From positions 62,001 to 126,000 of the forward strand of contig CAWVLT010000074.1 in NCBI GenBank assembly GCA_963930185.1: a stretch of DNA of 64,000 nucleotides. The letters run 5' to 3'. Of the stretch, positions 42,265 to 51,060 are shown piece by piece. Under the pieces are notes generated by a model that worked only from the letters and a program-made list of their open reading frames with translations, searched no databases and was not told the DNA's origin. The stretch is from JAGZEG01 sp963930185 (GTDB taxonomy: Bacteria > Actinomycetota > Coriobacteriia > Coriobacteriales > UMGS124). Each line of letters starts with the position of its first letter. The first letter of the stretch is position 1. The position numbers and the translations under genes were made by a program.

Positions 42265-42573
42265 ATGGACATGCAGAAGATGCTCAAGCAGGCACGCAAG
42301 ATGCAGGCCCAGCTCGCCGAGGTGCAGGACGGCCTCAAGGAGGTCACCGTCGAGGCCACGGCCGGCGGCGGCATGATCAAGGCCGTCATGACCGGCGAGG
42401 GCGACCTGGTGTCCATCACCATCGACCCCTCCGCCGTCGACCCCGAGGACGTCGAGCTGCTCCAGGACATGATCGTGGCCGCCGTGAACGAGGCGAGCCG
42501 CAACGCCCGCGAGCTTGCTGACCAGCGCATGTCCAGCATCACCGGCGGGCTCAACATCCCCGGGCTGATGTAG
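42265..42573 (+). CDS. YbaB/EbfC-family nucleoid-associated protein
   Basis: A 102-residue YbaB protein, usual size: N-terminal helix (MQKMLKQARKMQAQLAEVQD), the GGGMIKAVMTGEGDLVSITI strand region, and the C-terminal AAVNEASRNARELADQRMSS helix. It binds DNA as a tweezer-like dimer. AAAGGAA precedes the ATG. It sits between dnaX and recR, as in many bacteria. Confidence 0.95.
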   Translation: MDMQKMLKQARKMQAQLAEVQDGLKEVTVEATAGGGMIKAVMTGEGDLVSITIDPSAVDPEDVELLQDMIVAAVNEASRNARELADQRMSSITGGLNIPGLM

Positions 42574-42575
42574 TC

Positions 42576-43169
42576 GTGGCGGACGAGACCCTCGAGTGCC
42601 TCGTCGACGAGCTGGGCAGGCTTCCGGGCATCGGCCCCAAGTCGGCCCAGCGCATCGCCTATTACGTGCTGCGCGCCGACGAGGCGTCGGTGCGTCGTCT
42701 CGCCGACGCCCTGCTTGACGTGAAGCGCGCCATCCACTTCTGCCCGCGTTGCTTCAATTACGCGAGCGGCAAGGTGTGCTCGGTCTGCGCCGACTCGGAG
42801 CGCGACCAGTCCACCATCTGCGTGGTGGCCGAGCCGCGCGACGTGCAGGCGATCGAGCGGACGGGGTCGTACCACGGGCTCTACCACGTGCTGGGCGGCA
42901 TCATCAGCCCCATGGATCGGGTCGGCCCCGACGAGCTGCACGTCCGCGAGCTCATGGCGCGCCTGGGGTCCGAGCCCATTCGCGAGGTGATCCTGGCCAC
43001 GAACCCCGACGTGGAGGGCGAGACCACGGCGTCATACCTCGCCCGGCTCATCAAGCCGCTGGGGATAGAGGTCACCAGGCTCGCGAGTGGCCTGCCGGTG
43101 GGCGGCGATCTCGAGTATGCCGACGAGGTCACGCTCGGCCGCGCCATAGAGGCGAGGCGTGCCATCTAG
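42576..43169 (+). CDS. recR: Recombination protein RecR
   Basis: A 197-residue RecR with all parts: helix-hairpin-helix (LGRLPGIGPKSAQRIAYYVL), four-Cys zinc motif (CPRCFNYASGKVCSVC), Toprim domain (ICVVAEPRDVQAIERTGSYH, then EVILATNPDVEGE) and the C-terminal RLASGLPVGGDLEYADEVTL. It works with RecF/RecO in gap repair. The GTG start lies two bases past the ybaB stop, so it is translationally coupled. Confidence 0.96.
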   Translation: MADETLECLVDELGRLPGIGPKSAQRIAYYVLRADEASVRRLADALLDVKRAIHFCPRCFNYASGKVCSVCADSERDQSTICVVAEPRDVQAIERTGSYHGLYHVLGGIISPMDRVGPDELHVRELMARLGSEPIREVILATNPDVEGETTASYLARLIKPLGIEVTRLASGLPVGGDLEYADEVTLGRAIEARRAI

Positions 43170-43242
43170 GCCTGGCTGATACGGGTCCGTGCCTGCGCCG
43201 GGCATTTCCGGCGCAGGCAACCAGGAGGGGGAGGGGATCGCA

Positions 43243-43779
43243 GTGCCCGTAGACAAGCGCAACATCGTGCTCATCGGCATGCCCACGGCCGGCAAGTCCA
43301 CGGTGGGCGTCATGCTCGCCCGCCTGATGCGCTACAACTTCACCGACACCGACATCGTGATACAGGTGAACAACGACGCCACGCTCGCCGAGCTCATCGC
43401 CCGCCACGGCAACGAGAGGTTCCTCGACATCGAGAGCGCGGCCATCCGGACGATCGAGCCGGCGCGCACCGTGGTGGCGACCGGCGGCAGCGCGATATAC
43501 CGCGACGACGCCATGCGCAGCCTGCGTGCCACCGGTCCCGTCGTCTACCTCAAGCTGTCGCTGGGCGCGCTCACCCGGCGCATGGGCGACCCAAGGGCGC
43601 GCGGCGTGGTGCTGGCGCCCGGCCAGACGCTCGCCGACCTGCTCGACCAGCGCAGCCCCCTCTACGAGCACTATGCCGACATAACCGTGGACTCCTCGGA
43701 GCTGTCGCAGCCAAGGACCGTCGACGCCGTGGCCGACGCCGTGCGTGCGTGGTTTGCCGCCCATCCGGCGCAGGGCTGA
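43243..43779 (+). CDS. Shikimate kinase-like protein
   Basis: A 178-residue P-loop kinase of the shikimate kinase family: Walker A GMPTAGKST (12-20), FTDTDIVI (33-40, Asp for Mg/shikimate), and an RSPLYEHYADITVD segment (137-150). Two substrate-contact positions differ from canonical AroK: the shikimate-binding Arg of the FRxxE motif is Leu (RFLDIE, ~59-64), and the GGG turn reads GGS (81-83). It may phosphorylate shikimate poorly or another small polyol. GAGGGG 6 bp before GTG 43243 fixes the start. It follows recR by 73 bp. Confidence 0.8.
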   Translation: MPVDKRNIVLIGMPTAGKSTVGVMLARLMRYNFTDTDIVIQVNNDATLAELIARHGNERFLDIESAAIRTIEPARTVVATGGSAIYRDDAMRSLRATGPVVYLKLSLGALTRRMGDPRARGVVLAPGQTLADLLDQRSPLYEHYADITVDSSELSQPRTVDAVADAVRAWFAAHPAQG

Positions 43780-44022
43780 CGCCTGGCGTGTCCGGCTTAC
43801 GCCGAAACGTGAAAATGCTGCCGTTGGCGACGTCCCGTAGCTATTCGTGCAAACATCCGTGTCCAGTTGGGGTATGAATGGCCCGACTTATTGGCGTGTC
43901 GGATTCGCGGCACGGTGACGGCGCGTCGACTCCTTGGCCTACGCACGGCTTGCTGCGCACGGCTAGGCCGGGGACCGGCCGCATCTGGCATCTGTCGCGT
44001 CAGGAGAAAGGGTGGTGGGCAC

Positions 44023-46209
44023 ATGTCAGAACAGGCTTGCGCCGCCGAGGCGGCCTCGTGCGAGAAGCGCCCGGTGCGCATCGACGACTTCGCGTCGTAC
44101 CAGTACGTCGGCGCGCTGCGCGTCACCAAGGACGGCAAGCGCCTCGTGTACGCGCTGAGCTCCGTGAACATGGAGAAGAACCGCTACGAGTGTGACCTGT
44201 GGACGCTCGACCTGGCGAGCGGCTCCTCTCGTCGGCTCACGAACTCGGGCAAGGAGGGGCACTTCGACCTGCTCGACGATGGTGACGTGCTCTTCGTGTC
44301 AGGCCGTGGCAAGGCGCAGGCGGGCGAGAAGAAGGACGCCGACGCCGGCAAGCTCGGTGACGGCGCGACGCAGGCGCAGGTCGCGTCGGTGCCGTTCGAG
44401 AAGACGCCCAAGCAGCTCGCCGAGGACCCTGCGCAGGGGACGGATCTGTACCGCATCTCCCTCGACGGCGGCGAGGCCGAGCTGTTCGCCCACGTGGCTC
44501 TCAACGTGATGGACTGGAAGCAACTTGACGACCGTCGCTTCCTTGTGCTGGCGCGCGACCTCATCGACAGCGCGTCTGCCTATGCCACCATCGAGGACAT
44601 CCCCTTCTGGGAGAACGGCGGCACGTACAAGTCGGGCCTGCGCGAGGGCGTCTACCTGCTGGACCTCGATGCCGAGAACGCCGCCCGTCCCGTGCTCCTC
44701 ACCCAGCTCAACGAGTCGGTTGAGGACTGGGCGCTCTCCGAGGACCGCACCAAGCTGTACTTCGTCTCCAAGCGATTCGACACGCGCAAGCCCATGGAGA
44801 GCCAGGCGCGCGTCATGGAGCTGGCGACCGGCAAGGTCTGCGACCTGAACGCACCTGCGATGGAGCACACGGGCATCGCGCTGATCGACGAGGGAACCCT
44901 CGTGCTGGTGGGCACCGACATGAAGACGCACGGCATCAACGAGGACCCGTTCGTCTACGCACTCGACCTGGGCGACGATCCCCTGGAGACGGGCGGCTCG
45001 AACTTCCGCCGCATCAGCCGCGATGACTTCGACGTGGACTTCTTCAACGCCGTGGGCTCCGACTGTCGCCGCGGTCACGGCCAGTCCATGCTCGCCGTGG
45101 GCGGTGACCTGCTGTTCATCCACTCGCAGGGCGACTCCTCGTGGCTTTCGCGCATCACGTCCGACGGCGAGATGACGCCACTGGTTGACTGCGAGGGCTC
45201 GATCGAGTGCTTTGACACCCTGGACGGCCATGTCCTGTACTACGTGGCGATGCGCATGGGACGCCTGCCCGAGATCTACTGGCGCGTGCTGGACGAGGAG
45301 GGCGTCGCGGTGGGCGACGAGGAGTGCCTCACCGGCTATAGCGACGTGCTCGAGGGCGCCGAGATCGTGGAGCCCGAGCCCTTTGAGTTCCAGAGCAACG
45401 GCGATACGCTGGTGGGCTATGTCATGAAGCCGGTGGGCTACGAGCCGGGCAAGAAGTACCCGGGCGTGCTGTGGGTTCACGGCGGGCCCAAGACCACGCT
45501 GGGACGCCTTCTCTTCCACGAGATGCAGTACCTGTGCGGCCTGGGGTACTTCGTCTTCTACACCAACCCGCACGGGTCGGGCGGCCATGGCGTGAAGTTC
45601 TCCGACATCCGCGGGCACTACGGCGACATCGACTTCGATGACCTTATGACCTTCACCGACCAGGTGCTCGAGCGCTACCCCGACGTCGACCCGGGCCGTC
45701 TGGCCGAGATGGGCGGCAGCTACGGCGGCTTCATGACCAACTGGGTGATCGGCCACACCGACCGCTTCCGCTGCACCAACTCGCAGCGCTCCATCTCCAA
45801 CTGGGTGAGTATGTTCGGCGTGGCGGACATCGGCTACTACTTTGCCGATGACCAGACCGACGCATGGCCCTGGGGCCCGGCGAACGGCAAGGCGGACATC
45901 GAGAAGATGTGGGACCAGTCGCCGCTCAAGTATGCCGACAAGGTGAAGACCCCGACGCTGTTCCTGCATTCCGACGAGGACTATCGCTGCCCGCTTGAGC
46001 AGGGCATGCAGATGTTCACGGCCCTGCAGCTGCATGACGTGCCCACGCGCCTGGTGGTCTTTAAGGGCGAGAACCACGAGCTCTCTCGTGGCGGCAAGCC
46101 CCAGGCAAGAGTGAGGCGCCTGACCGAGATCGCCAACTGGTACGCCCGCTGGCTCAAGGACGAGCCGGCCGGCGAGCCCACGCTGCGCGAGGAGCCCAGC
46201 GAGGCGTAG
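44023..46209 (+). CDS. S9-family peptidase (acyl-peptide hydrolase/dipeptidyl-peptidase type), copy 1
   Basis: A 728-residue serine peptidase of the prolyl-oligopeptidase family. An N-terminal beta-propeller (~20-440) precedes an alpha/beta-hydrolase domain. Catalytic residues: Ser566 in GGSYGGFMTNW, Asp651 in HSDEDYRCP and His685 in KGENHELSRGG. There is no signal peptide, so it is cytoplasmic and trims oligopeptides. AGGAGAAAGGG lies before ATG 44023. A close paralog lies at 48008, sharing the FESNGDT/FQSNGDT stretch, the catalytic motifs and length; one probably arose by duplication. Confidence 0.92.
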   Translation: MSEQACAAEAASCEKRPVRIDDFASYQYVGALRVTKDGKRLVYALSSVNMEKNRYECDLWTLDLASGSSRRLTNSGKEGHFDLLDDGDVLFVSGRGKAQAGEKKDADAGKLGDGATQAQVASVPFEKTPKQLAEDPAQGTDLYRISLDGGEAELFAHVALNVMDWKQLDDRRFLVLARDLIDSASAYATIEDIPFWENGGTYKSGLREGVYLLDLDAENAARPVLLTQLNESVEDWALSEDRTKLYFVSKRFDTRKPMESQARVMELATGKVCDLNAPAMEHTGIALIDEGTLVLVGTDMKTHGINEDPFVYALDLGDDPLETGGSNFRRISRDDFDVDFFNAVGSDCRRGHGQSMLAVGGDLLFIHSQGDSSWLSRITSDGEMTPLVDCEGSIECFDTLDGHVLYYVAMRMGRLPEIYWRVLDEEGVAVGDEECLTGYSDVLEGAEIVEPEPFEFQSNGDTLVGYVMKPVGYEPGKKYPGVLWVHGGPKTTLGRLLFHEMQYLCGLGYFVFYTNPHGSGGHGVKFSDIRGHYGDIDFDDLMTFTDQVLERYPDVDPGRLAEMGGSYGGFMTNWVIGHTDRFRCTNSQRSISNWVSMFGVADIGYYFADDQTDAWPWGPANGKADIEKMWDQSPLKYADKVKTPTLFLHSDEDYRCPLEQGMQMFTALQLHDVPTRLVVFKGENHELSRGGKPQARVRRLTEIANWYARWLKDEPAGEPTLREEPSEA

Positions 46210-46280
46210 GGCGTGGGGCCAGGGCACTCGCCAGACGCTCAGACGCCTAGGCGGCCTATGCCGATGCGACGTCTTACTAA

Positions 46281-46319
46281 GCGCGGCACTTCCAGGGTGA
46301 GACTCTAGAAGTGCCGCGC
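46281..46319 (+). terminator. Intrinsic terminator after S9 peptidase 1
   Basis: GCGCGGCACTTC and GAAGTGCCGCGC form a perfect 12-bp stem with a 15-nt loop, followed by TTTTT. Confidence 0.92.
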
Positions 46320-46345
46320 TTTTTGTCGCCAGGAGGTTTGGACCC

Positions 46346-46618
46346 CTACGATAGCCTGTCGAGCAGCTCCTGTCTGCCATGGGCGCCCAACTTGCGATAG
46401 ATCTGCTGGACGTGGGAGTTGACGGTGTTCTCTGATACGCCTAGGCTCTGCGCGATGCGCGCCCGGCTTCGCCCGACTGCCAGAAGGCGCAGGACGTCCG
46501 ACTCACGCTCGGTGAGGCCGTGCAAACGCGAGAGGGTGTCGGCCGCGGCCTGCGGATCGACGCCGGCTTTGTTTGGCATGCTACTGGTTGATTTTCTTCT
46601 CTTGTATTGTTCGCGCAC
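46346..46618 (-). CDS. Orphan LuxR helix-turn-helix protein
   Basis: A 90-residue protein consisting almost only of a LuxR DNA-binding domain (LHGLTERESDVLRLLAVGRS, then ENTVNSHVQQIYRKLG). It resembles the C-termini of the membrane LuxR regulators here, but the membrane part is absent. Neither the GTG at 46618 nor the in-frame ATG at 46579 has a good ribosome-binding site. It begins 15 bp past the stop of the upstream membrane protein on the same strand, so the pair could act as a split regulator. Decay of a larger gene is equally possible. Confidence 0.6.
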   Translation of the reverse strand: MREQYKRRKSTSSMPNKAGVDPQAAADTLSRLHGLTERESDVLRLLAVGRSRARIAQSLGVSENTVNSHVQQIYRKLGAHGRQELLDRLS

Positions 46619-46633
46619 TGGGGCCGGGCTGCC

Positions 46634-47725
46634 CTAGGCGCTCCCGCCGGCTTCGGTGTCGGTGGCCGCTGTCTGCTCGCCGGCCTGATCCTCGACAGGG
46701 GTGCTCGCAGGCTCGTTTGCCTCCCCACCGTCCTGCGCGACATCGCCGGCTGTCCCCGCTTCAGGCTGTTCGTCTGCCGTGACCCCATTGTCTGAACCTG
46801 TGCTTGGGTTGCTGGGGCTTGTCGTTGTTGCGTTGGCATCAGCAGGCGGCTGCTGCCCCTCGCTTGGCTCCCCGGCGGTCCCGCCGGCGTCGTCGATGGC
46901 ACCGGGGCTTCCCGACTCTTCCGTCGAGGGCTGTGTCTGCCCCGAGGTCTGGCCGGCCGATGGGTCGGTTGCCGTGGTGCCGGCATCGGTGGCGCTATCT
47001 GTCGAGGTGTCCGTCGTCTCGCTGGTTGCGGGCTCTGCCGCATCCTGGCCCGATGCGTTGGCTTGGGCATCCTGTCCGCCGTCTGTGGCCTCGTCTTTAT
47101 GCGAGGCCGTGGACCAGACGTCGCCTGCCGCCTGCTCCCGGACGGAAGGCACGATGCCTTGCGGCTTGTAGCCGATGCCCTCGCCCGAGGTACTGACGCT
47201 GATCACGAGCGCGCTCACGGCCACGGCGGCAAGGGCCGACAGCACGGTCACCACCAGGGCCAGCGTTCGCCTGCGCCGCGCGATTGCCCGTTGGGCCGCC
47301 ATGCTGCCGTAGGGAGAGGCCTCGGAGTCGCGCAAGTGCATCGAGGCTGCCTGACGCTGCGATCTTGCGGGCAGGTGGTTCTCGTATGCGGGTGAGGCGC
47401 TTGCGGCACGGCTTGCGTCGTCGGTGCTGTCGGCATTGCCGGTATTGCCGACATCGTTGGCGTCGGTGGTTCTCGACGCGGTGCCGTCGCCCGCGATGCC
47501 GTGCTTGATCGCATCGGCCGATGAGGCGAGCGCCTTCTTGTAGATTTGCGAGGATACCGTGCTTACCACCGAGCTCACGGCTGCCCCGATGAGCGAGCCG
47601 GCGATGCCGATCTTTGCGGCAAGTAGAAACGAGGTCGCCGCTGCCAGTGCGCCGGCTATGACCTGGGCGACCGAGAGGTCCTTCAAGAAGCCTTTCAAGC
47701 CGAGCCTCCTTTGACGTTGGTGCAT
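46634..47725 (-). CDS. Membrane protein with long disordered extracellular tail
   Basis: A 363-residue protein of no recognised family. One hydrophobic segment is near the N-terminus (~20-62: VIAGALAAATSFLLAAKIGI) and a second lies at ~152-180 (TLALVVTVLSALAAVAVSAL). Between them is an Asp/Asn/Ala-rich loop. The C-terminal 170 residues are almost entirely Thr, Ser, Gly, Asp, Glu and Gln, hence disordered and probably outside the cell. The orphan LuxR protein follows it directly. Composition suggests a surface protein; function unknown. Confidence 0.65.
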   Translation of the reverse strand: MHQRQRRLGLKGFLKDLSVAQVIAGALAAATSFLLAAKIGIAGSLIGAAVSSVVSTVSSQIYKKALASSADAIKHGIAGDGTASRTTDANDVGNTGNADSTDDASRAASASPAYENHLPARSQRQAASMHLRDSEASPYGSMAAQRAIARRRRTLALVVTVLSALAAVAVSALVISVSTSGEGIGYKPQGIVPSVREQAAGDVWSTASHKDEATDGGQDAQANASGQDAAEPATSETTDTSTDSATDAGTTATDPSAGQTSGQTQPSTEESGSPGAIDDAGGTAGEPSEGQQPPADANATTTSPSNPSTGSDNGVTADEQPEAGTAGDVAQDGGEANEPASTPVEDQAGEQTAATDTEAGGSA

Positions 47726-48007
47726 CGCTGGTGTCTCCGAAGTGCTTCAAGATACCCAGTGTACAACCGAACTTTGCCTTACCACGAAGGTCTGACATTT
47801 CTTGAAGGACTTTCAGGAGGGGGTACGCCCCCTGTGATCTTGTGCTCCCTCGAATTCGAGCTCCTGGCTTTTTCGAGACGGCGCAGGGAGTTGATGGGGA
47901 CGGCCGTTATGGTCATATGCCGATACGCTCTGGCGCTGCCCGTGATTGCGTGGTAGCGTGGCCGTTGGATCGGATCGCCGGAATCGTTGGAATGGAGGCG
48001 TGGGACA

Positions 48008-50245
48008 ATGACCACACAGGACGAGCAGATGCTTGATACGGCACAGACCGTGCGGCCCGAGGATCTTGGGGACTACGCGTTTGTGCATGACGTACGGGTG
48101 AGCTCCGACGGCTCACACGCGTACTTCGAGGTCACGCGGGTTGACATGGAGGACAACCGCTATCGCACGGACATCTGGACGGCGGACGCCGCCTCGGGCG
48201 ACGCGCACCGGCTCACCACATCGGGCGAGGAGGGCCACTACGACCTCGCCGATGACGGCTCGCTCGTCTTCGTTTCCCGTAGGCTGAGCAAGGCTGCAGA
48301 CGGCGCGGGGGCCGGCGCCTCCAAGGGTGACACCCAGAAGGGCCCGCGCGGGACCGACCTGTTCCGCATCAGCCCGACCGGTGGCGAGGCGGAGCTTCTC
48401 GTGCGCGTGGCCGGCCGCGCCGTGAGCGACTGGGCGCAGATCGACGACGATCGCTTCGTCCTGCGCTGCCGTGCGAACATCGACACGTCCTCGCCGGTGG
48501 TGGAGATCGAGGAGATCCCCTTCTACGAGAACGGCGGCACCTACACGGCCGGCACGCGCTGGGGGCTGTGGCTGCTCGACCTGTCCGCGCTGCCGGCCGA
48601 CAAGACGGTTGGCCGTCCCTGTGGCGAGGACGGCACGGGTGACGCGGATGCGAGCGGAGAGGCCGGAAACGACGGTGCGCCTGAGGGCGACGGATCCGTG
48701 GCGGCCTTCCGCCTGCTCACGCTGGACAACGAGGAGGTTGGCAACTGGGCGCTCTCCGAGGATCGCACCCGCGTCCTGTTCGCCTCCAAGCGCTTTGACG
48801 ACGTGCGCCCCGCGGCCGACGAGGTCTGGTTTGTCGACGTGGCGACCGGCGAGCGTACGCTTGTCGACGGTGCCCCCAAGCGCGTCAGCGGCATGGAGGC
48901 CTATCGTGGCGGCGTGCTCTACCTGGGCTCCGACATGCTTACCTATGGCGTGAACGAAGACCCGCAGCCTTGGTGGTGCCCTCTGGGCGAAGGAGCCGCG
49001 GCCGGCGAGCCCCTGCTCCCCGGCGAGCCGCGCCGCCTCGACGTCAGCGAGGGCGACCTGTACTACGGTGCCGCCGTGGGCGGCGACTCGTCGTACGGCG
49101 GTGGCCAGGACTCGCTGGTCCTCGGTGACGACTGGTACTTCCTCACCACGGAGTTCGACCACACCTACCTGCGCCGCATGACGCCCGACGGTGCCATGGA
49201 GCGCATCGAGGGCATCCAGGGCGAGCCCACGAGTTTCGACACGGCCGACGGCCGCACGTTCTGGTACGTCGCCGAAAGCCCCTGTGGCCTGCCCGAGGTC
49301 TGGAGCCTCACGCTGCCCGGCGCGGGCGATGCCCCGACCGACGGGCCGCGCCGCATCACGCACTTCTCCGACGCGCTTGCCGGCAAGTGCTTCAACGCCC
49401 CCGAGGAGTTCGAGTTCGAGAGTAACGGCGACACCATCACCGGCTACGTTATCAAGCCCGTTGGCTACGAGCCCGGCAAGAAGTACCCGGGCGTCCTGGA
49501 GGTCCACGGCGGGCCCAAGGGCACCTACGGCACGGTGTACTCGCAGGAGATGCAGTCCATCGCGGCGCTGGGATGCTTCGTGTTCTTCACGAACCCGCAT
49601 GGCTCGGCCGGCCGCGGCGTGGCCTTCTCTGACATCCGCGGGCGCTACGGCCAGGAGGATTACACCGACCTCATGACCTTCACCGACGAGGTTCTGCGCC
49701 GCTATCCCGACATCGACGAGGAGCGCCTCGCCGTCATGGGCGGCAGCTACGGCGGCTTCATGACCAACTGGGTGATCGGTCACACCGACCGCTTCCGCTG
49801 CGCGAACTCCCAGCGCTCCATCGCCAGCTACATGACCAAGAGCCTGGTGTCGGACATCGGCTACTGGATCAACATGCCCGAGACCACGGCGCTTCTGGGC
49901 GACCAGGACGTGCCGCAGGCCATGGCGTTTGAGGGTGACAATCCCCGCAAGCTGTGGGAGCAGTCGCCGATCGCCTTCGCCGGCAATGTGAAGACCCCCA
50001 CGCTGTTCCTGCACTCCGACGAGGACTATCGCTGTCCGCTCGAGGAGGGTATGCAGATGTTCACCGCCCTGCAGCTGCGCCACGTGCCGAGCCGCCTGGT
50101 CATCTTCAAGGGCGAGAGCCACGGCCTGTGTCGCATCGGCAAGCCCAAGAACCGCGTGCGCAGGCTCGAGGAGATCCTGGCGTGGTATCGCCGTTGGCTG
50201 TTCGATGGCGATTCGGCGGTGGCGGGCGCCGGCGCGTCGGAGTAG
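48008..50245 (+). CDS. S9-family peptidase, copy 2
   Basis: A 745-residue prolyl-oligopeptidase-family peptidase, paralogous to the one at 44023. Beta-propeller (~20-455) then alpha/beta-hydrolase domain with Ser580 (GGSYGGFMTNW), Asp671 (HSDEDYRCP) and His705 (KGESHGLC). It has an extra Gly/Asp/Glu-rich loop (~205-230) that copy 1 lacks. GGAGG 8 bp before ATG 48008 fixes the start. It is cytoplasmic, with no signal peptide. The two copies probably have different peptide specificities. Confidence 0.92.
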   Translation: MTTQDEQMLDTAQTVRPEDLGDYAFVHDVRVSSDGSHAYFEVTRVDMEDNRYRTDIWTADAASGDAHRLTTSGEEGHYDLADDGSLVFVSRRLSKAADGAGAGASKGDTQKGPRGTDLFRISPTGGEAELLVRVAGRAVSDWAQIDDDRFVLRCRANIDTSSPVVEIEEIPFYENGGTYTAGTRWGLWLLDLSALPADKTVGRPCGEDGTGDADASGEAGNDGAPEGDGSVAAFRLLTLDNEEVGNWALSEDRTRVLFASKRFDDVRPAADEVWFVDVATGERTLVDGAPKRVSGMEAYRGGVLYLGSDMLTYGVNEDPQPWWCPLGEGAAAGEPLLPGEPRRLDVSEGDLYYGAAVGGDSSYGGGQDSLVLGDDWYFLTTEFDHTYLRRMTPDGAMERIEGIQGEPTSFDTADGRTFWYVAESPCGLPEVWSLTLPGAGDAPTDGPRRITHFSDALAGKCFNAPEEFEFESNGDTITGYVIKPVGYEPGKKYPGVLEVHGGPKGTYGTVYSQEMQSIAALGCFVFFTNPHGSAGRGVAFSDIRGRYGQEDYTDLMTFTDEVLRRYPDIDEERLAVMGGSYGGFMTNWVIGHTDRFRCANSQRSIASYMTKSLVSDIGYWINMPETTALLGDQDVPQAMAFEGDNPRKLWEQSPIAFAGNVKTPTLFLHSDEDYRCPLEEGMQMFTALQLRHVPSRLVIFKGESHGLCRIGKPKNRVRRLEEILAWYRRWLFDGDSAVAGAGASE

Positions 50246-50298
50246 CCGCGGCCCGGGTACAAGCAGAGCAACGAAACGCCGCGTCTCTGCGGCGAGGG

Positions 50299-50330
50299 CG
50301 CCCCGCCGCTCGACATCGGACGGCGGGGCG
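50299..50330 (+). terminator. Terminator after S9 peptidase 2
   Basis: CGCCCCGCCG and CGGCGGGGCG form a perfect 10-bp stem with a 12-nt loop, followed by TCCTTATATT. Confidence 0.78.
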
Positions 50331-50437
50331 TCCTTATATTGCGAGGTGCCGTCAGTGGGGATGCCAACATCGCGATCATGGGCATCGAGGCCACGGGTTT
50401 TGCCGGGACGCTCTAGGGACTAGGGGAGGCGTCTGCC

Positions 50438-51013
50438 ATGGAGCAGGTGGAATTCAGATACGAGCCGCAGGCGATCAAGGATCTGCTGTCGCTGGGCAAC
50501 GACGCGTACGTGCGGGGCGTGGTGACGGACAGACGGGCCGCCTCCCTGCTGCGCACGAGGCTTGCGCAGGACGGCCAGCATCCTTATGCGGTGGTGGTGA
50601 CCTGCTGTGATTCGCGCGTCCAGCCGATAGACGCGTTCTCCGCCCAGCTGGGCGACCTGTTCGTGGTGCGCACGATCGGCGCGTACGTGGGGCCGGTGGA
50701 GTCCGCGAGCGTGGAGTACGGCGTGGCTGGACTGGGGGCTCCTTTGGTGGTCGTGCTCGGTCACACGCAGTGCGGTGCCATCCGGGCCGCGATCGACGGG
50801 AGTGCGAGCGGGATGGTCAGGCTCGTCACCGACGACATCGCGGCGTGCCTGGACGACCAGGATGACGCGCCGCAGGCAACGTGCCGTGCCGTCGGCCACT
50901 CGATCGAGCGCATCCTCGACAACCCGACGATCGCCGGTCTCGTGCGTGAGGGCAAGGTCGAGGTGTGCGGTGCGATCTACGACATCGAGACGGGCGTGGT
51001 GATGTGGCTGTAG
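50438..51013 (+). CDS. Beta-class carbonic anhydrase
   Basis: A 191-residue beta-carbonic anhydrase. Zinc ligands and the catalytic dyad are visible: C57, D58 and R60 in CCDSR, H109 and C112 in GHTQCGA. The size is typical. It hydrates CO2 to bicarbonate, supplying carboxylases. AGGGGAGG lies before ATG 50438. It is a single gene, convergent with the LuxR pseudogene, whose 3' end lies 47 bp away. Confidence 0.92.
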   Translation: MEQVEFRYEPQAIKDLLSLGNDAYVRGVVTDRRAASLLRTRLAQDGQHPYAVVVTCCDSRVQPIDAFSAQLGDLFVVRTIGAYVGPVESASVEYGVAGLGAPLVVVLGHTQCGAIRAAIDGSASGMVRLVTDDIAACLDDQDDAPQATCRAVGHSIERILDNPTIAGLVREGKVEVCGAIYDIETGVVMWL

Positions 51014-51060
51014 GGGGTCGCGTCGACGCGGCACCCGCATGGCGGCCGCGGCCTGGAGTC

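Noticed and set aside
44299..46380. A 693-codon minus-strand frame opposite S9 peptidase 1, and a similar one at 48113-50122
   Set aside because: Antisense of two paralogous genes. Both look alike because the real genes do. No motifs or start signals.
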